A DNA stretch of 64,000 nucleotides from Runella defluvii (GTDB lineage: Bacteria > Bacteroidota > Bacteroidia > Cytophagales > Spirosomataceae). This document shows, piece after piece, positions 36,964-45,458 of the stretch (positions within the stretch are counted from its first letter, which is position 1; each line of letters begins with the position of its first letter). The notes below the pieces were generated by a model, which did not search any database, was not told the DNA's origin, and saw nothing but the letters and a program-made list of their open reading frames with translations. The position numbers were made by a program, and so were the translations under genes. The stretch is from contig NZ_JACIBY010000018.1 of assembly GCF_014195535.1 (NCBI RefSeq), positions 62,001 through 126,000 on the forward strand, given 5' to 3'.

Positions 36964-37791
36964 TTATCTTCTTCGTAATGTTTGCAAAGGCGGCATTACG
37001 GGCGTAGCGAAAGGTTGTACCTGCTTACGGTACGCACCCGCAAAATCGAGGGCTAAGTTGGAGAGATAAACCATACCTCGTTTAAAAACCAGATTGACAA
37101 TCACAATATCATCGTGGGGTACTTTGTCGAAGTGTGCAGGTAGCCATTTGGGCATGTCTTTGATAATCTCCGCAATTCGGGTCAACGTCACCTTTTCGCT
37201 TTTGCTAAACTGATGCAAAACCGCCACGCTGTCGGCCTGAACTAGCAACTCAAAGGTAAACATCGACATTTCCGAACCTACGTGTATATCTTTGAGCTTC
37301 GACCGCAAATACGCCTGAAACGCGTAGTCTCCGCCTGGAAAAGTAGCAACTTCAGAAAACGGGTAAAAATCTATTTCTTCGCCATTTTCATTGTAACAAT
37401 GTTTTTCCTTCCGCAAACCCGCCCAATGCGTTTCGCGGCGCTTGAGCTCGCCGTTTTCGTGGTAAACGCGCATTTCGCCCCAAAGGTCATTGTTGCGATA
37501 GTCGGCAATCCAGTACAATTGCCCCGTTGGATAATACCCCTTTGAAAACCCTTGGCGAATGCCCGCTTGGTAGTCTTTAAAGTTGGTTTCAGTCAGGAGA
37601 ACTCCTTCTTTATTATACGTTTTGAGGGTAGCGAAGCGTTTTTTGCGGTCGTGAAATGTCAGTTCTTCGTCGTGGTCAACAAATTCCCGACGAATAACGG
37701 CACGCTGCAACGAATCAGGGAAAGATGCCTGAATTGCTTGAAGCGTTATTCCCCACAAAATCACCAACAATAGACTGACTTTCTTGCCCAT
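36964..37791 (-). CDS. YwqK/MORN-like repeat protein with TonB-C-like end, copy 1
   Basis: 275 residues with a signal peptide (MGKKVSLLLVILWGITLQAIQA). Residues about 45-150 have YwqK/MORN-type repeats (FSKGYYPTGQLYWIADYRNNDLWGEMRVYHENGELKRRETHWAG). From about 160 the sequence FPGGDYAFQAYLRSKLK with VLHQFSKSEKVTL, MPKWLPAHFDKVPH and VNLVF recalls the TonB C-terminal domain (FPGGxxAL..YL, MPxWxPA). The combination occurs in secreted Bacteroidota proteins that often carry an 'antitoxin YwqK' label, which is not supported here. It is a tandem duplicate of 37841-38584, 49 bases apart. Confidence 0.75.
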   Translation of the reverse strand: MGKKVSLLLVILWGITLQAIQASFPDSLQRAVIRREFVDHDEELTFHDRKKRFATLKTYNKEGVLLTETNFKDYQAGIRQGFSKGYYPTGQLYWIADYRNNDLWGEMRVYHENGELKRRETHWAGLRKEKHCYNENGEEIDFYPFSEVATFPGGDYAFQAYLRSKLKDIHVGSEMSMFTFELLVQADSVAVLHQFSKSEKVTLTRIAEIIKDMPKWLPAHFDKVPHDDIVIVNLVFKRGMVYLSNLALDFAGAYRKQVQPFATPVMPPLQTLRRR

Positions 37792-37840
37792 AACTTGTAG
37801 ATTTTCAAGACAGACTTAAAAACAAACACTTTGATTCAGA

Positions 37841-38584
37841 TTAATGTAATGCCGCTAGATGCACCCTGCCGTTTTGAAAAATAAGCGAGATAGGCACAAT
37901 TTCCCCTTGCGGGTTTTTATCGTAGCGGGCAGGTTTCCATTTAGGCATATCTGTGAGAATGTCTTTCAACTTATTGATTGTCATCAGATGGCTATTGGTA
38001 AACTTGTGTAACACCGCTTTCCCATCTTCTTCTATGTAAATCTCGAAATTATAGATTTGCGAAGTATTACTAGCAACAAGCTCGTTTAGTTTGGTTTGCA
38101 AATACGCTTGCAACGCCCGATCTCCGCCAGGGAAACTTGCTTTTTCCGCCAGTTCGTAGTACGGGATTTCATTGCCATCCCTGTCGTAGCAGTGTTTTCT
38201 CTTTTGAAACCCCGCACGGTACGTCTCTCGGCGCTTTAAACCTCCGTCTTCATAATATACCCGCAGCTCTCCGTGAAGTTTATTGTCGCGGTAATCTGCG
38301 AGCCAATAGAGGTTTCCGCTCGGATAATACCCCTTCGAAAACCCTTGGCGAATGCCCTCTGCGTAGTCTTTGAAGTTGGTTTCAACCAGTAAAGTTCCGT
38401 TTTTACTAAAGTGTTTTAACGTGGCAAAACGTTTTTTACGGTCATGAAACACGAGTTCTTCATCATAGTCGGCAAACGCACGGTGGCGTATCGTGCGCCA
38501 CAGCGAATCGGGCGAGAAAGCTTCTACTTCTTGAAAAGCGATACCCCACAAACAAACCAACAAAACACTGATTTTCTTTAACAT
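37841..38584 (-). CDS. YwqK/MORN-like repeat protein with TonB-C-like end, copy 2
   Basis: 247 residues, signal peptide MLKKISVLLVCLWGIAFQEVEA. Same layout as the neighbour: DEELVFHDRKKRFATLKHFS, GFSKGYYPSGNLYWLADYRDNKLHGELRVYYEDGGLKRRETYRAG, then FPGGDRALQAYLQTKLNEL and MPKWKPARYDKNPQGE with VPISLIF. It lacks the last 28 residues or so of copy 1. Likely periplasmic. The function is unknown, and the two genes probably share one transcript. Confidence 0.75.
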   Translation of the reverse strand: MLKKISVLLVCLWGIAFQEVEAFSPDSLWRTIRHRAFADYDEELVFHDRKKRFATLKHFSKNGTLLVETNFKDYAEGIRQGFSKGYYPSGNLYWLADYRDNKLHGELRVYYEDGGLKRRETYRAGFQKRKHCYDRDGNEIPYYELAEKASFPGGDRALQAYLQTKLNELVASNTSQIYNFEIYIEEDGKAVLHKFTNSHLMTINKLKDILTDMPKWKPARYDKNPQGEIVPISLIFQNGRVHLAALH

Positions 38585-38635
38585 AGCTGTTCACCTTGAC
38601 AATTTAATCAAAATTAACTGCTTTTTTTATCAATA

Positions 38636-39391
38636 TCAATACCCATCAACCACGGGCGACTGTATTTCTGAGGCTGCCAGTCCCAGTCGTTTTTTAGCTT
38701 CTTCAAGCATCACAACGGTGGCGGTGGCACCAATACGGGTAGCGCCGAGCGCTTTCATTTTAAGCAGTTCGTCCAGTGTTCTTATCCCTCCTGCGGCCTT
38801 TACTTGCACTTCAGGCGTGCAGTTTTTGCGCATCAAACGGATATCCGCTTCTGTTGCGCCTTTGTAATTGTAACTACCGTCGGCTTGCTTGGTATAGCCG
38901 TATCCCGTCGAAGTTTTCACAAACTCCACGCCCAGGGTACTGCAGATTTTACACAGCTTAACTTTATATTTGTCTTTGGGAAGAAAATCGTTTTCGAAGA
39001 TAACCTTCAAAATAGCCCCGTGTTTGTGGCATTCTTTCAGAATCGCGTAGATTTCTTTTTTGACATAGCGCCAATCTTCGCTCAGCACTTTTCCTACGTT
39101 TACCACCATGTCGATTTCGGTGGCACCGTCTTTACAAGCCTGTCGGGTTTCGGCTACTTTCAGCGCGATGGTATTGCCACCATGAGGAAACCCTACCACT
39201 GTACAGACGCCAACGTTACTTCCTTTTAGGAGTTCGGCGGCGCGTGTTACGTAGTAGGGTTTGATACAAACTGTGGCGACATCGTATTGCAATGCCAACG
39301 CACAACCTGCTTCCAATTCGGCATCGGTCAGGTGCGGTTGCAACAACGAATGATCTATCATTTTGGCCAGTTCTGAGAGAGAAGTAAACAT
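38636..39391 (-). CDS. deoC: Deoxyribose-phosphate aldolase
   Basis: 251 residues, class I aldolase fold. The Schiff-base lysine is K159 in GVEFVKTSTGYG; the second active-site lysine is in VQVKAAGGIRT (about 198); ATEIDMVVNVG carries the catalytic Asp (D94). It splits 2-deoxyribose 5-phosphate into glyceraldehyde 3-phosphate and acetaldehyde in deoxynucleoside breakdown. Length and motifs match bacterial DeoC. It stands between the YwqK-like genes and the TPR gene on the same strand, with 51-base gaps, and shows no nucleoside-salvage neighbour. Confidence 0.95.
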   Translation of the reverse strand: MFTSLSELAKMIDHSLLQPHLTDAELEAGCALALQYDVATVCIKPYYVTRAAELLKGSNVGVCTVVGFPHGGNTIALKVAETRQACKDGATEIDMVVNVGKVLSEDWRYVKKEIYAILKECHKHGAILKVIFENDFLPKDKYKVKLCKICSTLGVEFVKTSTGYGYTKQADGSYNYKGATEADIRLMRKNCTPEVQVKAAGGIRTLDELLKMKALGATRIGATATVVMLEEAKKRLGLAASEIQSPVVDGY

Positions 39392-39440
39392 AGCATGAAC
39401 TTGTTATGGTCTTTTCTCATAAGAACGTGGCAAAGCTATC

Positions 39441-40769
39441 CTACTTAGAGCAAAGCTGGCTAATCACGTTATATGCTTCCACAAAACCGTATTCTCCCGA
39501 CTTACTAAAGTCGTAGCAGGCTTCGTTTTTGTCGAGCAATGAAAATTTAATAACTCCTCTCAAGAAAAAGGCTTCGGCGTGGCGTGGTGCTAGTTTAATC
39601 GCACTGCTGCAATCCACCAATGCGCCTTTTTGATCACCCAACGAAGATTTCACCACCGCCCGAATAAAATAACTATCGGCGTTGGTAGGCTCAATCTCGA
39701 TGGCCTTGTCTAAGTCAGCAACCGCAGATTTTCCTTCACCGATTGTATTTTTGGCAATTCCTCTTGACAAATATACCTCTGGACGGCCTGGTGACAAATC
39801 TTTAGGTTGGGTGTATTTTGTGACAATGACATCCAACAATTTGATGGTATTTTCCGTAATCAAGGTGTTATAATAAGGCAACGTATTGGCCGATGCACCG
39901 TTGATTTCGATGGCTAAGTTGTAGTCAGCCACGGCATCTTTGGGTTGCCCAAGTTTTACTTTGCAAACCCCTCTCCCATAGTAGGCCATATAATTTTGTG
40001 GGTTGATTCGCACCGATTCGTTAAAATCGGTCAGTGCTTCCGCAAACTTACCCATTTTGCTACGCGCTAATCCGCGATAATAAAACGACTCCGAGTCATT
40101 GGCATTCACTTGAATAGCTTTTGTCAAGTCAGTAATCGCGCCATTCAAGTCGTTCATGTTGGTACGCGCATTACCCCGACCTGCATAGGCCGCGTTGTAA
40201 CCCAAATCAATGGCTTTGGTAAAATCGGTAATACTTCCCTTGTAGTCTTTTACGCCAATTTTGCACTGCCCGCGACTGTACCACGCTTGGGCGTTATTGG
40301 GCTCCAATACCAGTCCTTTGTCAAAGTCTTGCATGGCACGACGTTGGTCTTCCATTTTAAACCAGATTTGGCCGCGTTGAAGCAATGCTTTGGCTTCGTT
40401 AGGATTGAGTTCAATCGCAGAATTGAAGTCGCGCAATGCTCCTCCCAAATCTTCCTGAATGACTCGGCACATACCTCGGTATAAAAAGGCTTTGGCATCT
40501 TTGGATGTAATGCCAATGGCTTCATCATAATCACGCATGGCACCACGATAATCTTTGAGCGAAACCTTCAGCAAACCCCGTTGGTAGTAGCTCGGCGCGT
40601 GATCTGGATTGGTCTGAATGGCAGAGGTATAGGCTAACATGGCGCCCGATACGTCGCCTTTGGTCTGCTTCGTAAGCCCTTCTTCGTAATAGGTTTCCGC
40701 AGAATTTTGGGCAAAAGTGATATGACACGACAATAATATACCCAAAATAGGTAGTAGAGTTTTTCTCAT
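39441..40769 (-). CDS. Secreted tetratricopeptide-repeat protein
   Basis: 442 residues with a signal peptide (MRKTLLPILGILLSCHITFA). About eleven TPR units of 34 residues run through the protein, for example AMLAYTSAIQTNPDHAPSYYQRGLLK, GALRDFNSAIELNPNEAKALLQRGQI and GAITDLTKAIQVNANDSESFYYRGLA. TPR arrays bind other proteins. The partner cannot be told from the sequence. Bacteroidota have many such periplasmic proteins of unassigned role. Confidence 0.88.
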   Translation of the reverse strand: MRKTLLPILGILLSCHITFAQNSAETYYEEGLTKQTKGDVSGAMLAYTSAIQTNPDHAPSYYQRGLLKVSLKDYRGAMRDYDEAIGITSKDAKAFLYRGMCRVIQEDLGGALRDFNSAIELNPNEAKALLQRGQIWFKMEDQRRAMQDFDKGLVLEPNNAQAWYSRGQCKIGVKDYKGSITDFTKAIDLGYNAAYAGRGNARTNMNDLNGAITDLTKAIQVNANDSESFYYRGLARSKMGKFAEALTDFNESVRINPQNYMAYYGRGVCKVKLGQPKDAVADYNLAIEINGASANTLPYYNTLITENTIKLLDVIVTKYTQPKDLSPGRPEVYLSRGIAKNTIGEGKSAVADLDKAIEIEPTNADSYFIRAVVKSSLGDQKGALVDCSSAIKLAPRHAEAFFLRGVIKFSLLDKNEACYDFSKSGEYGFVEAYNVISQLCSK

Positions 40770-40863
40770 AATTTAGCGGTTAGGATAGAAAGTACAATAA
40801 TACGTCAATCAAACTATTTTTTGCAACATAACCGACATAAATATTATCAGTTTATGTCGGTTA

Positions 40864-41898
40864 CTATTTTCGCAGGTAGGTTTTGAGTACGTCGGAATCT
40901 GGAGTATTATTTCGGAATAAAAATTGTAAAAATGGTACGTGAGTCGTTGTACGGACAACAATATCTTCCAACGGCACTTCTGGAACTCCCAATAAATCAG
41001 CCACTTCCTTCCCTAAAAGGAAACGCATCTGGGCTATTGGAAAGTTCTGTAACTGTTTTGTAGGAACCTGATTTTGAAGTACTTTCGTAAGGGCTTGGGT
41101 CAGCCCTTTCCCCGCTGTAGATGGCTTAAATTGACGGCGATAAATGGCCCTATCCAGGTGGTATGCCTCGCGCAAATCGACGGGCAAAAGGCGCTCATTG
41201 ACTCCAAGTAGGTGTCCAATTATATCCCAAAAGTGCAAATACGATTCTTCGTCATTTGTTTGCGTCTTTACGTTCATTTTTCGCAACCCTCGGACAACAA
41301 TATACGAAAAGGCGAGGTTTGTCCCTGCCATGTCTTCTTGGTTAATGGGAAGCCCCCAAGCCGAATCCCACTGGGCATGGTGGCTGGTAAAATACCGAAC
41401 AACGGCGTGCATCAGCCTTATTTTAAGTACCTTTATCACGTTACGGCCATTGCGCCAATCTCGCTCCTGCATGATTTCAAACACAAATTCGCCCGTCTCT
41501 TCTAGCCGTTTGTAGGTGTCTTTTTTGATTCGTTCGGTCAGCCAAAGTACTTGGGCACCATTGGCAGCGGCGTAGCAATACGGGAGTGAATAGCAGCCCA
41601 ACAATAACGCTATCTCGGTTTCGTGCTTCCAAAAAAAAGCCATGCCTTGCGCCATTTTTTGGGGATCTGTCCAAGGAGGTAAATGACCCTGCTGTTCAAA
41701 AAAATGAACAACTTCGGGAAGCTGCTCGGCGAGCGAAGCATTTTTTAAGTCGCCCAAAAAACGCATAAAAACAGTTAACCCCTCTCGGCCTGTTTGCTGG
41801 ACTACCGCCGCTACCAATGCGTCGGCTGCGGGGTCGCCCAGTTGGCGAAAAGGGGTCAACAAAGTATCGTCAAAAATTCGCGTTTGTGCAGGTCTCAT
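40864..41898 (-). CDS. DUF2236 / MpaB-family oxygenase-like protein
   Basis: 344 residues without a signal peptide. The DUF2236 pattern is visible: a central AMGMAFFWKHETEIALLLGCYSLPYCYAAANGAQVL segment, RIKKDTYKRLEETGEFVFEIM, GRNVIKVLKIRLMHAVVRYF with the conserved basic helix, and EDMAGTNLAFSYIVVRGLRKM. The family includes MpaB' and rubber oxygenase relatives (LcpA) that bind heme b; this copy's substrate is unknown. It starts 14 bases before the GHMP kinase gene ends upstream, with no overlap, so the two may be co-transcribed. Confidence 0.82.
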   Translation of the reverse strand: MRPAQTRIFDDTLLTPFRQLGDPAADALVAAVVQQTGREGLTVFMRFLGDLKNASLAEQLPEVVHFFEQQGHLPPWTDPQKMAQGMAFFWKHETEIALLLGCYSLPYCYAAANGAQVLWLTERIKKDTYKRLEETGEFVFEIMQERDWRNGRNVIKVLKIRLMHAVVRYFTSHHAQWDSAWGLPINQEDMAGTNLAFSYIVVRGLRKMNVKTQTNDEESYLHFWDIIGHLLGVNERLLPVDLREAYHLDRAIYRRQFKPSTAGKGLTQALTKVLQNQVPTKQLQNFPIAQMRFLLGKEVADLLGVPEVPLEDIVVRTTTHVPFLQFLFRNNTPDSDVLKTYLRK

Positions 41899-41912
41899 GA
41901 CCTTGAAACCAT

Positions 41913-42905
41913 TTAAACTATAAAAGGTTTGATAACGCGCGCGTTTTGTTTCTTAAGTTCGATAAAAAGACGATTGAGCATTTCTTCGTCGCGGTAAATT
42001 CCAATTATTGAGCCACCCGAACCCGTAAAAGACGCCGAAGCCCCGCAAGCGCGAGCGGTGTCGATAAGCGCTTGGTTGCGGTCGGTGATGGTCATGATTT
42101 GGGCGCGGTAGTCAAAATTTTGGTTAATCAATTCCCCCAAACGTTTAAAATCTTGGTTTTTGATGACGTCACAGCCTTGTTCAGCCACTCCCGCAATGTT
42201 TTGCAACGTTCCAACCACGTGCGGGTCGCCTTGCTCCCAACGCTCACGGATGGTATTCAGCACTTTTCCCGATACTTTACTAAGGTCAGTTTTATAAGCA
42301 ATGTACAATTTGGGCAACATTCGGGGGTCAAGGGGTTCGTAGTAGCCGTACCCTTGTTTTTCGATGAGGTCTCTCGAAAAATCCATATACACACAGCCTT
42401 CGTAGCACTGAATGACGCGGTCTTGTAAACCTGCCGTAATGCCCAATTCTTCCACTTCCGATTTGAGGGCCAAGGTCGGCAACATCGGCTGCGGGATTTC
42501 GACTTTATAAAACTGCATCAACGCCCGAAGCGTAGCTACCACAATGGCGCTAGAACCCGCCAAACCCACTTGGCGCGGGATGGTCGTACGGTAGCGAACG
42601 GTAAAGTTTTTATTGGAAAGTTTAATCCCCTCTTTGTCGCAATACTCAACAAACTTCTTAATGGACGCTTTCACCAACGGAACACCTCCGTGGTAGCCAA
42701 GCGTACTGATCGTATCGCGCAGGTGGAAGATGTTTTTGTAAATGTGAGTATCTTGTACTTGGGGTTCAATCTGTAGCTCAGGCGATTCGTACAGCGTAAT
42801 AGAAGCGCCAAAATTGCGCACCGAAATTGAAATTGTTTTCCCAAAATATCCATCGGAAGGGTTTCCTAGAAGCCCAGCACGGGCATAAGCACGAGTTTCA
42901 ATCAT
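41913..42905 (-). CDS. GHMP kinase, glucuronokinase-like
   Basis: 330 residues from MIETRAYARAGLLGNPSDGY, which matches the opening of plant glucuronokinases (HRAYARVGLLGNPSD). The GHMP motif 2 is IPRQVGLAGSSAIVVATLRAL (ATP binding), and the C-terminal motif 3 is GASASFTGSGGSIIGIY. Glucuronokinase makes glucuronate 1-phosphate from glucuronic acid; bacterial relatives are annotated only as GHMP kinases, so the substrate is inferred. The inner ATG is chosen because homology begins there. A good terminator lies upstream of it on the minus strand. Confidence 0.85.
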   Translation of the reverse strand: MIETRAYARAGLLGNPSDGYFGKTISISVRNFGASITLYESPELQIEPQVQDTHIYKNIFHLRDTISTLGYHGGVPLVKASIKKFVEYCDKEGIKLSNKNFTVRYRTTIPRQVGLAGSSAIVVATLRALMQFYKVEIPQPMLPTLALKSEVEELGITAGLQDRVIQCYEGCVYMDFSRDLIEKQGYGYYEPLDPRMLPKLYIAYKTDLSKVSGKVLNTIRERWEQGDPHVVGTLQNIAGVAEQGCDVIKNQDFKRLGELINQNFDYRAQIMTITDRNQALIDTARACGASASFTGSGGSIIGIYRDEEMLNRLFIELKKQNARVIKPFIV

Positions 42906-42968
42906 TTTTTGTGTGTCTGTCACGCCGTAAGCGACTTTCGCTTTCAGCAACCGCAAATTAACAACAAA

Positions 42969-42994
42969 AAAGCGAAGGCTGCTACCTTCGCTTT
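42969..42994. terminator. Perfect hairpin between BlaR-like and GHMP kinase genes
   Basis: AAAGCGAAGG / CCTTCGCTTT with a 6-base loop. On the minus strand it lies between the end of the M56 gene and the start of the kinase gene and can end the M56 transcript. Confidence 0.65.
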
Positions 42995-43007
42995 CTCATC
43001 TTTGGTT

Positions 43008-43039
43008 AACTTCCCGAAAGTTTATATTTTCGGGAAGTT
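43008..43039. repeat. Dispersed palindrome, family A, downstream of M56 gene
   Basis: AACTTCCCGAAA (43008-43019) pairs with TTTCGGGAAGTT (43028-43039). It has the same core as the copies near 616 and 1681 and lies just behind the M56 stop. Confidence 0.65.
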
Positions 43040-43062
43040 GTTATTTACCAAAAGTAGGATCC

Positions 43063-44844
43063 TTAGTTTTTCTTTTTTGTGGTAATAATAATCACTCCAT
43101 TCTTCCCTTTGTCACCATACGTCGTCGTTGCCGACTCGTTTTTCAATACCGAAATATTGTCAATTTCACTGGGATTTAGCTTCTTTTCAAGTTCTTCATA
43201 ATTTATTTCTTTACCATCCAGTATGTAAAGTGGTTGTTCCTTCAAAGGGCTTCCCTTTCCATTAAAAATAATTTTTACGGGGCCATCCGTAAGTGTGGAA
43301 TTTGCAGCCACTTTTCCAAACTCAAACCCAATTGGCAATTGGTATGAGAGGGCTACAGGTTTACCGTTTTGCTTGGCAGGCGTCCAGTTGGGCATGATAC
43401 CCATGATACGCATTGCTTCTTCATCGCACCCAAAACCAATCCCTTTTACGACATGAGGGTCTTTCACCACTCCGTTTTCATCAATCGTAAATTCTATAAA
43501 TACTTTTCCTTCTACATGCGCACGGCGAGCTGCTGCGGGATATTTGAGGTTAGTAGATAAAAAATCACTCAGGCCTCTTACGCCACCTGGGAACTCAGGG
43601 TTTTGTTCTGCCTTGGTGAAAATAGTCCCTTCTTTCGACATCGTTGGGGCAGTTTGTCCACCCTGCACCTGACGCCCGCCACCGCTTTGTGATGGAATGG
43701 GTTCACCAACGACCGTAACACCTTTCAACTCTGCTATTTCGGGAATCATAACTACATTCTGTTCTCCTTGCAAAGCATCAAGTACCTGCATTTTGAATCC
43801 AATAAAAGAAAAAGCCAATTGTTTTCCACGGGCAACATTTATCGCATAATTTCCCTGCGCGTCGGTGATTGTTCCTCGTTGTAAGTTCACCACAACGATA
43901 CTGACCCCAGGTAGTCCTTTACCGTCAGACGTTACTACTTTTCCTCTTACCACAAACTCCTCACCTGGGTTTACCAACGTTTGTACTGGAGTAGCGCTAC
44001 GGGCCGCCACCAATACCACCAGACCAATCACAACGGGGACAACCATTAAATAACGGCCCAATACCCATTTAGAACTACGTTTTTTTGTCAACATGGCAAT
44101 TCTGCTTTTCAATTGTTTTACATCAAAAAAATTATTTGTTAATGTCTGTGGCGATACCCCCAGTGCGTAGCCAGCCAACGTATAGGCATAGCTTAAACGG
44201 TCACCGTTGGTCGCGTTTTCATCGGCTATAAATTCATGGATTTCTTTCAGCGAGCGCTTATAAAAAATCAAAATTGGGTTAAACCATAAGAGCGCTTGAA
44301 CCACTTCGACCCATAGCAAATCCCAACTATGGCGCTGTTGGATATGCACAAGTTCATGGCTTACAACGACTTGCCCATAAACGCTGGCATCCTTTTGGTT
44401 TAATACTAAGTAATTAAAGAAAGAGAAAGAGCTCATCGACGAATCATCGACGGTCACAAGTACACAGTCTCCAAAAGGTTGGTGCTCACCTGCACGAACC
44501 ATCTTAAAAATTTGAGAAAGTCGCCAAATCAATCGGCCTAACATAAACAAAACACCGACTAAATAGGCCATTAAAATGCCCTGTTCGAGGGTGAATAGTG
44601 GCGGTTTTTCAACCTGAATAACACCTCCGCTCACGGCTCCTAGCGCCATTACCTGCATCGGTACTTGCTCATGCGCCGCTTCGGGAAGCACCACCCAAGG
44701 CGCGAGACAAGAGAGCCCCATGACCAGTAACAAGTAGATACGGTTTGCGGTGAAATAGGTATGCTTACGCAGCAAACCCCAATATAAGGCGTAGAACAAC
44801 ACTAGCCCAAAGCTGACTTTGAGGAGATAAGAAAAGAATAACAT
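43063..44844 (-). CDS. BlaR1-like M56 metallopeptidase fused to carboxypeptidase-regulatory, TonB-C and plug-like domains
   Basis: 593 residues. Several membrane helices occupy residues 1-300 (LLFFSYLLKVSFGLVLFYALYWGLL, LGRLIWRL, YLMVVPVVIGLVVLVAARSA); between them is the M56 zinc site HELVHIQQRH with the later IHEFIADENA. The outside part has a CarboxypepD_reg domain (VSDGKGLPGVSIVVVNL-type, residues about 305-385), a TonB C-terminal domain (FPGGVRGLSDFLSTNLKYP ... MGIMPNWTPAKQNGKPV), and a receptor-plug-like end (ILDGKEINYEELEKKLNPSEIDNISVLKNESATTTYGDKGKNGVIIITT). It pairs with the BlaI gene, so M56 likely cuts BlaI on a signal. Confidence 0.88.
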   Translation of the reverse strand: MLFFSYLLKVSFGLVLFYALYWGLLRKHTYFTANRIYLLLVMGLSCLAPWVVLPEAAHEQVPMQVMALGAVSGGVIQVEKPPLFTLEQGILMAYLVGVLFMLGRLIWRLSQIFKMVRAGEHQPFGDCVLVTVDDSSMSSFSFFNYLVLNQKDASVYGQVVVSHELVHIQQRHSWDLLWVEVVQALLWFNPILIFYKRSLKEIHEFIADENATNGDRLSYAYTLAGYALGVSPQTLTNNFFDVKQLKSRIAMLTKKRSSKWVLGRYLMVVPVVIGLVVLVAARSATPVQTLVNPGEEFVVRGKVVTSDGKGLPGVSIVVVNLQRGTITDAQGNYAINVARGKQLAFSFIGFKMQVLDALQGEQNVVMIPEIAELKGVTVVGEPIPSQSGGGRQVQGGQTAPTMSKEGTIFTKAEQNPEFPGGVRGLSDFLSTNLKYPAAARRAHVEGKVFIEFTIDENGVVKDPHVVKGIGFGCDEEAMRIMGIMPNWTPAKQNGKPVALSYQLPIGFEFGKVAANSTLTDGPVKIIFNGKGSPLKEQPLYILDGKEINYEELEKKLNPSEIDNISVLKNESATTTYGDKGKNGVIIITTKKKN

Positions 44845-44879
44845 GGCTTAGGTTAAGTTAGAAATAGTATGGTGTTTTG

Positions 44880-44911
44880 AACTTCCCGAAAGTTTTACCT
44901 TTCGGGAAGTT
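44880..44911. repeat. Dispersed palindrome, family A, between BlaI and M56 genes
   Basis: AACTTCCCGAAAG (44880-44892) pairs with CTTTCGGGAAGTT (44899-44911), a 13-bp perfect stem with a 6-base loop. It lies in the 127-base gap of the BlaI-M56 pair. Confidence 0.65.
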
Positions 44912-44971
44912 ACGAGCTTGAAGCGACGCGATTGCCGCCAACAGAAGAAGGCTTACGCCCTTGAAATGCGA

Positions 44972-45346
44972 TTACTTACCGCCTTCCTGAAGCAACTTAA
45001 TAATTTCATCGGCATCCTGAACACTTAGGTCTTTGTCTTGAACAAAATACGACACTAAGTCTTTCACTGAGCCACTGAAGTAATTGGACATCAACTTATT
45101 AGCTTCATAGGCACGGTAATCTTCCTTTGAAATAATGGGAAAATACTCGTACGTCTTACCACTAATCGGGCGGTGCGCAATGAAACCCTTTTGTTCCAAA
45201 ATTCGGATAAAGGTAGAGATGGTATTGTACGCTGGTTTTGGCGTCGGAAAACGCTCCAGGACATTCCATACTACGCCTTTGCCCAAATCCCATAGGATTT
45301 GCATTACTTGTTCTTCGGCTTTGGTCAACTCTCTCATGGTTCTCAA
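44972..45346 (-). CDS. BlaI/MecI/CopY-family repressor
   Basis: 124 residues: winged-helix MRELTKAEEQVMQILWDLGKGVVWNVLERF, recognition helix in PKPAYNTISTFIRILEQKGFIAHRPISGKTYEYFPI, and a C-terminal dimer helix with the LMSNYFSGSVKDLVSYFVQD block. BlaI-type repressors are inactivated by cleavage by an M56 sensor. The sensor gene follows on the same strand. The gene can start at the first or fourth codon (both Met). A perfect inverted repeat lies in its promoter. Confidence 0.92.
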   Translation of the reverse strand: MRTMRELTKAEEQVMQILWDLGKGVVWNVLERFPTPKPAYNTISTFIRILEQKGFIAHRPISGKTYEYFPIISKEDYRAYEANKLMSNYFSGSVKDLVSYFVQDKDLSVQDADEIIKLLQEGGK

Positions 45347-45374
45347 AAAGTAGGTTAAAAAATAAAATAATAGA

Positions 45375-45405
45375 CAAATATAAACTATCCGTGTAGTTTT
45401 TGCAA
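45375..45405 (-). promoter_or_regulatory. Promoter and BlaI operator of the blaI-M56 genes
   Basis: On the minus strand TATATTTG fits the Bacteroidota -7 box TAnnTTTG, with TTG 20 bases upstream as the -33 part. Between them AAACTA-N6-TAGTTT (45382-45399) is a perfect inverted repeat of the kind BlaI dimers bind. Site overlap predicts autorepression. Confidence 0.6.
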
Positions 45406-45458
45406 TTAAAATTTTATTAAATTTTTAGGTCTTGCAAAAAACATTCATTTTAGCGCAT

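Noticed and set aside
36964-38584. YwqK antitoxins of a toxin-antitoxin system
   Set aside because: The label comes from the repeat family. These proteins have signal peptides and no toxin gene adjoins them.
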